Shown: positions 1 through 9,706 of the stretch, one piece after another
Numbering within the stretch: position 1 is the stretch's first letter
How the letters are laid out: each line of letters starts with the position of its first letter
From: Erwinia endophytica
GTDB lineage: Bacteria > Pseudomonadota > Gammaproteobacteria > Enterobacterales > Enterobacteriaceae
Direction: 5' to 3'
Length of the DNA: 64,000 bases
Assembly: GCF_009295515.1 (NCBI RefSeq)
Contig: NZ_RQVV01000053.1
Span: 248,001-312,000 of the forward strand
Program-made: the position numbers and the translations under genes
The notes under the pieces: generated by a model
Told to the model about the DNA's origin: nothing
Seen by the model: the letters and a program-made list of their open reading frames with translations, nothing else
Database searches by the model: none

Positions 1-87
1 AGGAAAAGTCTTCTACCAAGGTGGTCGATAAGGAGCGCTATCAATGTGAGTGAACATGAAGTCAGGAAGTCCAATTCTCCAGATAAC

Positions 88-123
88 AATAAAACCCCCT
101 GTCAGCGTGTTGCTCACAGGGGG
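88..123 (-). terminator. Rho-independent terminator, minus strand
   Basis: Read on the minus strand, an 8-bp perfect stem (CCCCCTGT/ACAGGGGG) with a 13-nt loop is followed by TTTTATTGTT. It lies about 125 bases past the stop of the small secreted protein gene at 249-620 and is the likely end of that transcript. Confidence 0.75.
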
Positions 124-248
124 TGGGGACCGTCTCATTAATCAGAAAACGATCAACATTTCCGTATTCTTACCCAAGCTCAGGGTCAGCCAAACGCTCC
201 TTAACTGACGGACATTATACCTGGGTGACTTTTTTATGTGCTTATTTA

Positions 249-620
249 TTACAAGCCCGATGGGCGTGGTACTTCCAGATAACGGCCATCGATATCACGA
301 CGATAATAGTGACCATCCTGCACATAGAATCGCTCACCGTTGTAGTCAAGCGCGTGCATATTTCCGCTGGTATGTTCAACCGGAGGCTGAACCACAACAT
401 AAGTATTGTCGTTCTGGCGCTGGTAGTAATTACCGTTTAGCGCGTAATAGGTGAGGCCACCGATAATCACCGCTGCCGCTGCTTCCGGCAGGAAAGACAA
501 ATGCCCTGGACCATGTCCCCCATCCGGTCCCGGACCTGGGCCCCAGCCACCTGGTTGTGCGGAAACCAGCGTGGGTGATAACAACATCAAGGCGAACAAC
601 GTACTCGTCACCTTTTTCAT
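249..620 (-). CDS. small exported protein with Gly/Pro-rich N-terminus, uncharacterised
   Basis: This 123-residue protein starts at the ATG at 620, preceded by AGGAGA at good spacing; a longer reading frame to 692 has no comparable ribosome site. The first 21 residues are a typical signal peptide (MKKVTSTLFALMLL..VSA|QP). The mature protein begins with a Gly/Pro-rich stretch, then a hydrophobic segment (about residues 45-60) and a Tyr-rich tail with repeated G-x-Y-Y motifs (NGNYYQRQ, DGHYYRRD, DGRYLEV). This pattern resembles small DUF6515-like cell-envelope proteins, but I do not recognise a named gene. It is a single-gene transcript ending at the hairpin at 88-123. An envelope location is inferred; function is unknown. 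Confidence 0.7.
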   Translation of the reverse strand: MKKVTSTLFALMLLSPTLVSAQPGGWGPGPGPDGGHGPGHLSFLPEAAAAVIIGGLTYYALNGNYYQRQNDNTYVVVQPPVEHTSGNMHALDYNGERFYVQDGHYYRRDIDGRYLEVPRPSGL

Positions 621-757
621 ACAGTTTCTCCTGGTCTCCTGGTTCTGACTGAGGGTAACATTACTCCGGAGCAGCCAAAATACAAGGGGCAACGGCTTCC
701 TGTTGTCCGTTGCTTACAGCGTTTAACGTATTCTTAACCTGTCCTGCATTATCCCTT

Positions 758-2095
758 TCAGATTGCGTCCTGATGCGAACGGACTGTAAACCCTTGTGGA
801 TCGACAGACAGTTTTTTTTCCGGCTGGAGCAGGGTCATTGCTATCATGCTGCCAAATGCGATAGCGGCCGTGGCGCTGAACATCGCGTTATAGCCATAAT
901 GCTGCGCCAGCCAGCCGCAGAGCATCGGAGAGATAATCGAAGCCAGATTGGCAATGGCTAAAGTGATACCGCTATAGGTGCCGACGGTGGATTTTGGCGT
1001 AACGTCAATCACCACTGACCAGTAAACATTGTTCACCAGCGCGTTGAGTGCGTTGCCCAGCGTCATCATCAGGATTATCCCGGTGGCTGATGGCATCCAT
1101 GGGATCGCCATAAAGCACAGCGAAGTCAGTAACAGTGTGACGGCGGCAAAAACGTTACGGGCCAGGCGCAGATTATTGAAACGTCTGAGCAGCGAATCAG
1201 CGATCCTGCCGCCCAGTAGCACGGTGAAGCAGGCGCCGCTCCATGGGATCATTGCGACGTACCACAGTGAGTGCAGGTCATAGTGGAAGTTATCCTGCAA
1301 ATATTTGGGTCCCCAGGTCACTAACGTGAAGGTGACATAGAGAAAGGAAAAATAGCCCAACGCGTTGCAGACGAGGGTGCGGTTGGTGAAAAAACACCAC
1401 CATGGCAAGCGCACGGTATGCGCGTTTTGTAACTGTCCCTGAGCTATCAGGGAGCGTTCGAACAGGCTGACACGTGGCTGTTGTTCCGGCGTATCGGTGA
1501 AAATGCGGGCGAAGAGCACCATCGAGGCCAGTGAGAAAATACCCAGCAGGATGAACATTACCCGCCAGTCAGCGGTCAGTAGCAGCAGGCCAACAGCAAT
1601 TGGCGCGGTCAGCAACGCACCGACCTGCGTGCTAAGCAAGCCGATTCCCAGCGCGAATCCCCGTTCATTGTCTGGTGCCCAGTGGGCGATGGCCTTATTC
1701 ATTAACGCGTAGGCCGGGCCTTCCGCAACGCCAAACATGATGCGCATCACCGCAAAGCCCATAATGGCGGAACCGCCAAACAACGCGATGCCCAGTTCGC
1801 CAGCCCAGGCGGTAGCCATCTCCAGTAATGACCAGAGAATGCCCGCTATCAACCAGACCTTTTTCGTACCCAGACGGTCAGCAAGGAAACCGCCGCACAA
1901 TGAACCGAACAGGTAGCCAAAGCCAAAATAGCTCAGCACGACCCCAAGCTGTATTTTGCTGAAGTGAAACTCAGCCGAAATGTCATTTGCAGCAAACGAT
2001 AGTGCACCGCGATCAATGTAATTAATCAACGCGATGAAAAACAGCATGGCGAAAATGCGATAACGGTAGCGGGTATCGCTGGCGGCAATGCTCAT
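758..2095 (-). CDS. MFS transporter, anion:cation symporter (ACS) type
   Basis: A 445-residue inner-membrane carrier of the major facilitator superfamily. I chose the ATG at 2095 because GGAG sits eight bases upstream; six more residues are possible from 2113. Twelve hydrophobic segments are visible, with the family's loop motif G-x-L-A-D-R-x-G (GGFLADRLGTKK) between helices 2 and 3 and an early N-Y-I-D-R-G motif in helix 1. Both are typical of the ACS group that carries hexuronates, glucarate, galactarate and related organic anions. No catabolic gene sits next to it, so the substrate cannot be read from context. It is an isolated gene transcribed away from katE; the two are separated by about 200 bases holding an inverted repeat. 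Confidence 0.75.
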   Translation of the reverse strand: MSIAASDTRYRYRIFAMLFFIALINYIDRGALSFAANDISAEFHFSKIQLGVVLSYFGFGYLFGSLCGGFLADRLGTKKVWLIAGILWSLLEMATAWAGELGIALFGGSAIMGFAVMRIMFGVAEGPAYALMNKAIAHWAPDNERGFALGIGLLSTQVGALLTAPIAVGLLLLTADWRVMFILLGIFSLASMVLFARIFTDTPEQQPRVSLFERSLIAQGQLQNAHTVRLPWWCFFTNRTLVCNALGYFSFLYVTFTLVTWGPKYLQDNFHYDLHSLWYVAMIPWSGACFTVLLGGRIADSLLRRFNNLRLARNVFAAVTLLLTSLCFMAIPWMPSATGIILMMTLGNALNALVNNVYWSVVIDVTPKSTVGTYSGITLAIANLASIISPMLCGWLAQHYGYNAMFSATAAIAFGSMIAMTLLQPEKKLSVDPQGFTVRSHQDAI

Positions 2096-2238
2096 GGATA
2101 ATCTCCTGAACAACAGATGTGTTATACAGAAGGAGATGCAACATTGGTGCCACTGTTTTGACCAAATGATAAGAATTCGCCATGGGCGACGATCAACCGG
2201 TTAGCAAGAGGAAGAAAGGGCGGTAGATAAACCTCACC

Positions 2239-2294
2239 CGCTGCACCTGGATGAAACGCTGATAAGGACGATGTTGCCGTGTTCAGGTGCAGCG
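2239..2294 (-). repeat. 11-bp inverted repeat downstream of katE
   Basis: CGCTGCACCTG at 2239-2249 and CAGGTGCAGCG at 2284-2294 are perfect inverted copies separated by 34 bases. The structure begins seven bases after the katE stop. It has no strong T-tract, so it may be an mRNA-stabilising hairpin or a weak terminator for katE rather than a classical terminator. Confidence 0.5.
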
Positions 2295-2301
2295 TTGGCA
2301 T

Positions 2302-4566
2302 TTATGCCGGAACACTCTGCGCTTTCTGACTGCGCGACCAGATGCGGTGTGCCGCCATCGCCGACAGAAATTCACTCATCAGTACGCCTTCGGCTTTGCT
2401 GTCTTCGATAATACCTTCTTCCCGTTCATGGTCGCTCAGAGCAAATTGTGCCTTGAAGCGGCGGGCATCACCGCTCAGGGCAATCACTTTCAGGTGCTTG
2501 TAGGCTTCCAGCAGGAAGTAGCGGGCATCGCCGCTGAGCAATAAGCTATCGATATTGCCGTCAGGCACGATAACCGCGTCAAAGGTCAGTGAAGGCAAGC
2601 TGCTGAAGGTACCGTCAATCGGCAGAGTAGAACCGTCGTCAGCATGTATCTGACCCATGTGCGCAGCCAGTAGCCGGGCATGTACGCCATGCGCCCCCAG
2701 TTCCTGCAGGATAGCGAGCACATCGGCCGCGACCGCGCCATCACTGACCAATAGCGCCACCTGGCGGCCTTTGACGGTGCCATTCGGTATTGCGTACAGG
2801 CTCAGGCTGGCGTCCTTCTTCAGCCCGTTGACATCTTTGGGGGGCGCAGTATGCATTTTCTCATCGGAGAGTGTGATACCCAGATTTTCCGCCACGCTGT
2901 TAGCCAGCGACACATCAATATGTACCAGATGATCCACCACCCGCTCACGGATGTAAGCACGAGCGACTTTACTGAGTTCAAAGGAGAACGCAGCAATAAT
3001 ATGTTGCTGCTCCACCGGAGTCTGACTATTCCAGAACAGGCGTGGTTGTGAGTAGTATTCACCAAATGATGGGCTACGCTCCCGCACTTTATGGCCTTCA
3101 ATCCGTTCCTGGTAGCTTTTAAAGCCTCCCCGATGCGGCGAGGGGGGCGTTTCACGCGGCCAGTTGTCATTGATTGAATTCGGCTCGTAGTTTGCTGGAT
3201 TGGTATCAATATCTATCCGGTGCATCCCCTGGCGCTGGAAGTTGTGGTACGGGCAGAGTGGACGGTTGATCGGGATTTCATGGAAATTCGGTCCACCGAG
3301 ACGGCTGATCTGTGTATCGGTGTAGGAGAACAGGCGCCCCTGTAACAGCGGATCATTGGTAAAGTCGATGCCGGGCACGATGTGTCCGGGATGGAAGGCC
3401 ACCTGCTCCGTTTCGGCAAAAAAGTTATCAGGGTTACGATTCAGCACCATTTTGCCAATCAGCTCGACCGGCACCAGTTCTTCCGGGATCAGTTTGGTGG
3501 CATCCAGCAGGTCGAAATCAAATTTGAACTCATCTTCTTCCGGGATTAACTGCACGCCCAGTTCATATTCCGGGAAGTCACCGGCTTCAATCGCTTCCCA
3601 CAGATCGCGACGATGGAAGTCCGGATCGCGCCCAGCCAGTTTTTGCGCCTCATCCCACAGCAGGGAGGCCTTACCCGCGACGGGCTTCCAGTGGAAGCGT
3701 ACGAAAGTGGCCTGGTCTTCGGCATTGATAAAGCGAAAGGTATGGATGCCAAAACCTTCCATCGTGCGGTAGCTGCGGGGGATACCGCGATCGGACATCG
3801 CCCAGATAACGTTATGCAGTGTTTCTGGCTGTAGCGAGACATAATCCCAGAAGGTGTCGTGCGCGCTCTGCCCCTGCGGAATGTCGTTGTGTGGCTCAGG
3901 TTTGACCGCGTGAACAAAGTCCGGGAATTTATGCGCATCCTGAATGAAGAAAACGGGAGTATTGTTGCCGACCAGGTCGAACACGCCTTCCTGAGTATAG
4001 AATTTAGTGGCCCAGCCGCGGATATCGCGGACGGTATCCGCTGAGCCGGCGCTCCCCTGAACGGTAGAGAAACGGACAAAAACGGGCGTTAACTGTTCAG
4101 GAAAACGCAAAAAGTCAGCTTTAGTAATGTCACTCATATCGCGATATGGCTGGAAATAGCCGTGCGCGGCGGAACCCCGGGCATGCACGATCCGCTCCGG
4201 GATTCGCTCATGGTCAAAATGGGTGATTTTTTCACGCAGGATGAAATCTTCCAACAACGTCGGGCCTCGCGTACCGGCGCGCAACGCGTTCTGATCATCA
4301 GCAATGCGGGTCCCCTGATTGGTGGTCAGCGGAAAATTTTCACTGCCTTTGCGGAATGTTTCCAGCGCGTCGATCTTCGCGTTGTGGGTATTGGGGGCTT
4401 TCAGGCTACCGGGAGCGGTTGGCTGCTTGCCGGGGGACGTTGGTTTCGCCAGAGGTTGATGTGAGTCATCTGCTGGTGCCAGTGAATCTAATCCCGGTTT
4501 TGCCGAATCAGGCCCGGTTGAGGGCGCATCATGGCTCATTTCCTTGTTATGAGGTGCTTTCGACAT
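2302..4566 (-). CDS. katE: catalase HPII
   Basis: Cytoplasmic large-subunit haem catalase that dismutates hydrogen peroxide. At 754 residues it matches E. coli HPII (753). The ATG at 4566 is chosen over a GTG at 4572 because the AGGAG is eight bases from the ATG but only two from the GTG. After a Pro/Ser-rich disordered N-terminus come the catalase core with the catalytic His in [12 protein letters not shown], the Asn in VGNNTPVFF and the haem-ligand Tyr in RLFSYTDTQ. The C-terminal 150 residues form the DJ-1/PfpI-like flavodoxin domain found only in large catalases. The gene stands alone; in E. coli it is a sigma-S gene, but I did not identify the promoter here. Confidence 0.97.
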   Translation of the reverse strand: MSKAPHNKEMSHDAPSTGPDSAKPGLDSLAPADDSHQPLAKPTSPGKQPTAPGSLKAPNTHNAKIDALETFRKGSENFPLTTNQGTRIADDQNALRAGTRGPTLLEDFILREKITHFDHERIPERIVHARGSAAHGYFQPYRDMSDITKADFLRFPEQLTPVFVRFSTVQGSAGSADTVRDIRGWATKFYTQEGVFDLVGNNTPVFFIQDAHKFPDFVHAVKPEPHNDIPQGQSAHDTFWDYVSLQPETLHNVIWAMSDRGIPRSYRTMEGFGIHTFRFINAEDQATFVRFHWKPVAGKASLLWDEAQKLAGRDPDFHRRDLWEAIEAGDFPEYELGVQLIPEEDEFKFDFDLLDATKLIPEELVPVELIGKMVLNRNPDNFFAETEQVAFHPGHIVPGIDFTNDPLLQGRLFSYTDTQISRLGGPNFHEIPINRPLCPYHNFQRQGMHRIDIDTNPANYEPNSINDNWPRETPPSPHRGGFKSYQERIEGHKVRERSPSFGEYYSQPRLFWNSQTPVEQQHIIAAFSFELSKVARAYIRERVVDHLVHIDVSLANSVAENLGITLSDEKMHTAPPKDVNGLKKDASLSLYAIPNGTVKGRQVALLVSDGAVAADVLAILQELGAHGVHARLLAAHMGQIHADDGSTLPIDGTFSSLPSLTFDAVIVPDGNIDSLLLSGDARYFLLEAYKHLKVIALSGDARRFKAQFALSDHEREEGIIEDSKAEGVLMSEFLSAMAAHRIWSRSQKAQSVPA

Positions 4567-4663
4567 GATCACGGCTCCTGTTACTGTCGTTTTTTACTCC
4601 AATAACTATAGAACAGTGGCATGGATACGCCTGAAAACGACAGGGGCAAATATGGTCGCCGGG

Positions 4664-4692
4664 AAAAAACGGACTGGCAGTCTGCCAGTCCG
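4664..4692 (-). terminator. terminator of tcyP
   Basis: On the minus strand an 11-bp stem (CGGACTGGCAG/CTGCCAGTCCG) with a single unpaired base at the apex is followed by TTTTTT, 13 bases after the tcyP stop. It separates tcyP from katE, which is read in the same direction. Confidence 0.85.
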
Positions 4693-4704
4693 GTAGGAAG
4701 GTGA

Positions 4705-6102
4705 TTAGCGGTGCGCTAACTCAATGTTATTATCCACGTCGCTATTCAGCAGTGCTTTGTCGGTTTGTTTTAGCCATTGGCTGGTCAGCGTTCCGGCAGT
4801 CATGGCACCGTTAACGTTCAGTGCAGTACGTCCCATGTCAATCAGTGGCTCAATTGAGATGAGCAGCGCGACCAGAGTAACCGGCAGGCCCATGGTGGGC
4901 AGTACAATCAACGCCGCGAAGGTCGCACCGCCACCAACACCGGCAACGCCAGCGGAGCTTAGCGTCACAATTCCAACCAGTGTGGCAATCCACAGTGGGT
5001 CAAATGGGTTGATGCCGACGGTCGGCGCAACCATCACCGCCAGCATGGTCGGATACAGACCTGCACAGCCGTTTTGACCAATGGTGGCGCCAAATGAGGC
5101 TGAAAAGCTGGCAATTGATTCCGGAATGCCCAGGCGACGGGTTTGTGCTTCAACATTCAATGGGATAGTTGCCGCGCTGGAACGGCTGGTGAATGCGAAA
5201 GTGATGACAGGCCATACTTTCTGGAAGAAGCGTTTAGGATTGACACCGTTGAGCGACAGCAGCAGAGCATGCACGGCAAACATTATCGCCAGGCCAAGAT
5301 AGGAGGCGAGCACAAATCCGCCCAACTTGATGATGTCATTGATATTAGAACTGGCCACCACTTTCGTCATCAACGCCAGTACCCCGAATGGGGTCAGGGT
5401 CATTACCAGGCGAACCAGCTTCATCACCCATGCTTGCAGCACATCAATAGCGGACAGGACTCGTTCACCTTTTGGTTGGTCATCCCGCAGTAGGTGCAGG
5501 GCGGCCACGCCCAGGAAAGCGGCGAAAACAACCACGCAGATAATAGACGTTGGGCTGGCGCCAGTCAGGTCGGCAAACGGGTTTTTGGGCACCAAAGAGA
5601 GCAGCAGTTGCGGGGTGGTCAGGTCGGCGACTTTCCCCACGTAGTGGGACTGTAGCATGGCCAAACGTGCCGTCTCCTGGGCTCCTTGTACCAGACCGTT
5701 GGCATTCAGGTTGAATAACCAGGTCACGAATACGCCCACCACGGCGGCAATAGCCGTAGTAAACAGCAGTACGCTGATGGTCAGCACACTTATTTTTCCC
5801 AATGCTGCGGCATTATGCAAACGAGCAACCGCACTGAGGATTGAGACAAAGACCAATGGCATGACGATCATCTGCAGCAGTTGAACGTAACCGTTACCGA
5901 CGATGTTAAACCATGCGATGGATTCTTTCAGCACGGGGTGGTCAGCGCCATAGAGGGCATGCAGACACAGGCCGAACAGTACGCCGATAACTAACCCGGC
6001 CAGAACCCGTTTTGACAGGCTCCAGCGCGTATTGCCGATTTTAGCCAGGACAACCAACAGGACGATAAAAATCGCCACGTTAGCAAATAATGGAAGGTTC
6101 AT
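4705..6102 (-). CDS. tcyP: L-cystine/cation symporter TcyP
   Basis: Inner-membrane carrier of the dicarboxylate/amino acid:cation symporter (DAACS) family that imports L-cystine. The 465-residue product from the ATG at 6102 (GGAG upstream) matches E. coli TcyP/YdjN in length. A longer frame back to 6183 adds 27 residues without membrane character and is not favoured. Visible family features are the long hydrophobic N-terminal helices, the Ser-rich re-entrant motif [14 protein letters not shown] and the following [14 protein letters not shown] loop, which form the substrate and cation site in this family. In E. coli the gene responds to CysB; no CysB site is claimed here. Confidence 0.93.
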   Translation of the reverse strand: MNLPLFANVAIFIVLLVVLAKIGNTRWSLSKRVLAGLVIGVLFGLCLHALYGADHPVLKESIAWFNIVGNGYVQLLQMIVMPLVFVSILSAVARLHNAAALGKISVLTISVLLFTTAIAAVVGVFVTWLFNLNANGLVQGAQETARLAMLQSHYVGKVADLTTPQLLLSLVPKNPFADLTGASPTSIICVVVFAAFLGVAALHLLRDDQPKGERVLSAIDVLQAWVMKLVRLVMTLTPFGVLALMTKVVASSNINDIIKLGGFVLASYLGLAIMFAVHALLLSLNGVNPKRFFQKVWPVITFAFTSRSSAATIPLNVEAQTRRLGIPESIASFSASFGATIGQNGCAGLYPTMLAVMVAPTVGINPFDPLWIATLVGIVTLSSAGVAGVGGGATFAALIVLPTMGLPVTLVALLISIEPLIDMGRTALNVNGAMTAGTLTSQWLKQTDKALLNSDVDNNIELAHR

Positions 6103-6265
6103 CCCCAGATCTCCAGTGATTACGGGGTTGGATCTCACCCCGCTCAGTAATAGATAATTTTCAATATGTAAAAAGTGCGTCAAAGGATGAATGGTAACAG
6201 TTCAGGATGAAAGGCCGATATATCCAAAAGGAATGGATAATAACTTATTGGTTTTTATCGTTCAT

Positions 6266-6856
6266 TTAATGAACTTTTTGGTGGTTTATAACGCGGAGCA
6301 GACTGTTTTGCACCGAATTAACCAGCTGGGAGGGCCAGCCGCTTGCACCAAAGGGAGGCATTCCCGGCGGAAACCACATGGCATAACCGACCAGAGCCAG
6401 ACATAAAACCCGCTCCAGTTGGTTTCCTTTCTGACTGTGCAGCAGTGGCAGGCAGAAGCGCCAGCGGCACGGCCACAGTAACGGAACTCCCGCGGGTGTG
6501 AGCATATCAGCGACAATATGGCTGAGATATCCCAGTACCAGGCCTTGGAAGGCATCAGCGGGGAGACCCCATTGTGCCGGGATTTTTAGTTGGAAAAGCA
6601 CGATGCCGCCGAAGACGGCCAGCAGACTGTGGGTAAATCCCCGATGACCAAAAGTGTGGGCGATCGGTTGCGACAGCCATGTTAGGCGCTGGCCAAGTGT
6701 GGAGCTGGGGTGATCGATATCCGGCAGCAGGCAAGTCAGCAAAACCGCAGGCATAATGTGCCACCAGTCGCCATTTGCCAGTTCGGGCGTAAGCGCAGCC
6801 CGTTTGGCAAAAATCGCGCTGGCAATGGCAAAAATAACATGGCCTTCGGCCGTCAT
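6266..6856 (-). CDS. ydjM: inner-membrane YdjM-type metal-dependent hydrolase family protein
   Basis: A 196-residue membrane protein of the YdjM/DUF457 family. It shows the family's metal-binding signatures in order: LLPDIDHP (about residue 45), FGHRGFTHS (about 70) and HIVADMLTPAG (about 112), in which the Asp and His residues are thought to bind metal. Three or four hydrophobic helices surround these motifs. It lies between tcyP and hxpB as in E. coli. E. coli ydjM is LexA-repressed; here the region upstream holds only a degenerate LexA-like half-site (see rejected list). The true substrate of this family is not established. Confidence 0.88.
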   Translation of the reverse strand: MTAEGHVIFAIASAIFAKRAALTPELANGDWWHIMPAVLLTCLLPDIDHPSSTLGQRLTWLSQPIAHTFGHRGFTHSLLAVFGGIVLFQLKIPAQWGLPADAFQGLVLGYLSHIVADMLTPAGVPLLWPCRWRFCLPLLHSQKGNQLERVLCLALVGYAMWFPPGMPPFGASGWPSQLVNSVQNSLLRVINHQKVH

Positions 6857-7012
6857 GAGTCTACCTGGTTATGAGGCTGTTGATTCATCCAGTATAGGGG
6901 ATATATACAGTAGAATATAGATGTGACGTTGTAACTAAAAATGAATGTTGCATGCTTGCGCAACAGGTGGCGGAAAAAAGCGGCGGGCAGCCGATTTCTA
7001 CCCGCAGAAAGC

Positions 7013-7684
7013 TTATTGGCCGAGTAAAGCGGCGGAGGTGAGTTCATTCAGCGAGGAGAGTTTTACCTCGGCCAGCGCCCATCGTGGATCTGTCGCAAAG
7101 TCAGCGGCGGGCACGACGATGGAACGCATACGCGCCGCTTTGGTGGCGATCATGCCATTGAACGAGTCTTCCAGGGTGACGCAATTCAGCGGGTCAACGC
7201 CGAGTTGTGCGGCGGCATCCAGATAAACTTGTGGATGGGGCTTGCTGTAAGGCAAGGTTTCAGCGGAAACCAGTACCTCAAAATAGTCGCGCAGGTTGAA
7301 CATTTTCAGCACCCGTTCCAACATATACAGCGGTGACGCGGAGGCCAGGCCGATTTTCAGCCCTTCAGCTTTACACAACCGCAACGCTTGTTGCACGCCA
7401 GGCAGTAAAGGCTGGGTTTCGTCTATCAGGTCAAGCGTCCGGTTAATGATGCGTTGGGTGATTTCTTGCTGATCAGGGCCATTCCAGGGCATGGTTTCGA
7501 ACCACATGCGTACCACCTGATCGATCCGCAGACCCAGGGTGTCTGGCAGCTCGCTGCGTTTTGACAGGTCGAGTTTCAGCGTACCCAAGACATCCATCTC
7601 GGCGCGTTCCCACAAGGGCTCTGAATCAATCAACAGGCCATCCATATCAAAAATTGCAGCCAATACCGGGCGGGACCAGGACAT
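7013..7684 (-). CDS. hxpB: hexitol phosphatase HxpB (HAD superfamily)
   Basis: Cytoplasmic HAD-type phosphatase (formerly YniC) that dephosphorylates sugar phosphates such as 2-deoxyglucose-6-phosphate and hexitol phosphates. The 223-residue product starts at the ATG at 7684 (GGAG seven bases upstream); an upstream in-frame start at 7714 lacks a site. HAD motifs are complete: I DFDMDGLLIDSEP-type nucleophile (AAIFDMDGLLIDSEPLW), II Ser in GLASAS, III Lys in YSKPHP and IV VTLEDSFNG. The order tcyP-ydjM-hxpB-yniB-yniA is the same as in E. coli. Confidence 0.93.
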   Translation of the reverse strand: MSWSRPVLAAIFDMDGLLIDSEPLWERAEMDVLGTLKLDLSKRSELPDTLGLRIDQVVRMWFETMPWNGPDQQEITQRIINRTLDLIDETQPLLPGVQQALRLCKAEGLKIGLASASPLYMLERVLKMFNLRDYFEVLVSAETLPYSKPHPQVYLDAAAQLGVDPLNCVTLEDSFNGMIATKAARMRSIVVPAADFATDPRWALAEVKLSSLNELTSAALLGQ

Positions 7685-7855
7685 ATTGTGACTCCTTTGA
7701 AAATTTGCAGACACCTTAACATGAAGTTTTTGCCGACAACATCGGTCTGTTTACACAGTTAAAACGCCATTTATGGCGACAACGTCACTTTTTTCAGGCA
7801 CATTTTGCCTCGTGCGGGTAAACTTACCGTTCCATACCATGAGGATTGAGAAAGC

Positions 7856-8395
7856 ATGACTTATCAACAAGCTGGCCGGGTCGCGATACTCAAGCGGGTC
7901 GCTGGCTGGATTATTTTTATTCCGGCGCTTATTTCAACACTGATTTCACTGATGGGTTTTCTGGAAAAGAGCCGTGAGAAACGAGAAGGGATTAATGCAG
8001 TAATGCAGGATTTCTCTCATGTGATGATTGATATGATCCGCTTTAATACCGGTTTTCTGGACGCATTCTGGAATAATTCACCAGTGCCGGATTTTAATAA
8101 CGGCAGCAATATCACTTTCTGGATTATCTACTTGCTGATCTTTGTCGCTCTGGCCCTGCAGGCCTCCGGCGCCAGAATGTGGCGTCAGTCGCGCCATCTG
8201 AAAGAAGGGATTGAGGACCAGCTAATCCTGGAAAACGCGAAGGGAGCGGAAGGGCGTAGTCGTCAGCAACTGGAAGAAAAAATAGTGGTGCCGCATCACA
8301 CTATTTTTCTGCAATTCTTCCCGCTCTATATCTTGCCGGTGGTTATCGCTGCGGCGGGTTACTTTGTTCTTAAGTTGCTGGGTTTCATTTACTGA
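7856..8395 (+). CDS. yniB: YniB family membrane protein
   Basis: A 179-residue inner-membrane protein of unknown function. It has one N-terminal hydrophobic helix (about residues 17-36), a second in the middle (ITFWIIYLLIFVALALQ, about 90) and a C-terminal pair (FFPLYILPVVIAAAGYFVLKLLG). It matches the conserved YniB protein in length, and its position next to yniA and hxpB supports the assignment. It diverges from hxpB and is convergent with yniA. Confidence 0.85.
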   Translation: MTYQQAGRVAILKRVAGWIIFIPALISTLISLMGFLEKSREKREGINAVMQDFSHVMIDMIRFNTGFLDAFWNNSPVPDFNNGSNITFWIIYLLIFVALALQASGARMWRQSRHLKEGIEDQLILENAKGAEGRSRQQLEEKIVVPHHTIFLQFFPLYILPVVIAAAGYFVLKLLGFIY

Positions 8396-8400
8396 CCCTG

Positions 8401-8423
8401 GGCCTGATGCACACAATCAGGCC
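8401..8423. terminator. bidirectional hairpin between yniB and yniA
   Basis: GGCCTGAT and ATCAGGCC form an 8-bp perfect stem around a 7-nt loop between the convergent yniB and yniA stops; the right arm overlaps the last codons of yniA. It lacks a T-tract, so it is called a transcript-end hairpin with moderate confidence. Confidence 0.5.
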
Positions 8424-9310
8424 GGGCGGGCATGTTGTTTGCCCAGCTTGTCTTCGTCCAGCAGGACGTCCACCGCCCGCTGGGCCGCATCCAGCCAGTG
8501 ACCGCCAAAAACGTTAGCCCGATTCAGCAAATAATAGAGCTGATAAACCGGTTGACGTTGCAGATAATCAGCGGGCAATGGCCATACAGACTGGTAGCCT
8601 GCGAAAATCTGTTTTGGTAATTCGTCGAACCAGCTCAACATTGCCAGGTCACATTCTCTATCGCCCCAGTAGCAGGCCGGGTCGAACATCCACGGGCCAC
8701 TGGCGCTGGCGCCACAATTTGCAGGCCAAAGATCGCCGTGCAGCAAAGAAGGTTGGGGATGATGGGAACCAAGAACATCTTGCACACAACGGGTAATCAT
8801 CTCGATGTCGCCATACTGGATACCTTTTTCCGCCGCCAGTTGAAGTTGCCAGCCGATTCGTTGTTCGGCAAAAAAGACTGACCAGCGTCGCAGCCAGCTA
8901 TTGGGCTGTGGGGTGGTGGTGATGTTATTGTCATAATCAAGGCCAAACTGCGGTTGATCGCTCCATTGGTGGAGGCGGGCCAACTGCTGGCCTAACTGCC
9001 ACGCACTGTGCTGATCGAGGGGCTGCAGGGGGATATATTCCAGTAGCAGAAAGCTCTCATCGCGGTTGCTACCCACGCCGTACACGGCGGGAACGCGAAC
9101 CGTTCCACTACGGGCCAGCAATTGCAACTGATCAGCTTCCCAGGTAAACAAGTCCAGCATTTCACGATGGTTACTTTTTACGAACACATCATGCTCGCCG
9201 TAGCGAAACCGCCATACCGGGTGAACATCGCCACCGGGCAATGTTGTACGCTGACTGATTTCAGCGACACCAAACTGCTCACGCAACAGACGACCAATGG
9301 CTGACCACAT
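8417..9310 (-). CDS. yniA: fructosamine kinase family protein YniA
   Basis: Cytoplasmic small-molecule kinase of the fructosamine/ketosamine-3-kinase family, thought to act in protein deglycation. It has 297 residues from the ATG at 9310 (AGGA eight bases upstream); E. coli YniA has 286. The kinase-like catalytic motif HGDLWPANC is followed by the metal-binding DPACYWGDRECDLAM. In E. coli pfkB lies just beyond yniA; here that gene is absent and the next gene is ydiY. Confidence 0.92.
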   Translation of the reverse strand: MWSAIGRLLREQFGVAEISQRTTLPGGDVHPVWRFRYGEHDVFVKSNHREMLDLFTWEADQLQLLARSGTVRVPAVYGVGSNRDESFLLLEYIPLQPLDQHSAWQLGQQLARLHQWSDQPQFGLDYDNNITTTPQPNSWLRRWSVFFAEQRIGWQLQLAAEKGIQYGDIEMITRCVQDVLGSHHPQPSLLHGDLWPANCGASASGPWMFDPACYWGDRECDLAMLSWFDELPKQIFAGYQSVWPLPADYLQRQPVYQLYYLLNRANVFGGHWLDAAQRAVDVLLDEDKLGKQHARPA

Positions 9311-9706
9311 AGGGGGTTCCTCTTTTCGCTGTGTCTTGCAGGTTGGGGGGATATTACCGCATAAAGAACAACCAACAACAGAGGAAGTGTCAGCATAAAG
9401 CATTATTTAAATAATTTTCGCGTTCGGCGTGATGAAATATTTTGATTATTTTAGTTACATTATGAGGTTAATATGTGCGCTTATTCGGGGTTTTATCATT
9501 TTCATCGTGCTGTAAATAATTTCATTAACCTTTATAATGTGCGTTGTTAATGGGAATGCTCTCATTCATGAAGGCGTCAGGCCTGGATGCCAGGGGGAAA
9601 AGGGTGATTTAATAAATTGTTACAATTATTACTGTAAAATGTATTGTTAGTCCTCTGAAATTCTTCAGACTCAACTTTTTTTAAACTGTTGTACGGGTCA
9701 TAATTA
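9311..9706. other. divergent intergenic region yniA/ydiY
   Basis: About 400 bases, AT-rich, separating divergent yniA and ydiY. A small CCTGG-ATG-CCAGG hairpin lies near 9580. I find no convincing operator or small RNA. pfkB and ydiZ, which lie here in E. coli, have left no recognisable remnant. Confidence 0.5.

Noticed and set aside
6895..6910. LexA-like box upstream of ydjM (TAGGGGATATATACAG)
   Set aside because: The right half fits the SOS consensus (ATATATACAG) but the left half lacks CTGT. E. coli ydjM is LexA-controlled, so it is worth a matrix scan, but the match by eye is too weak to annotate.
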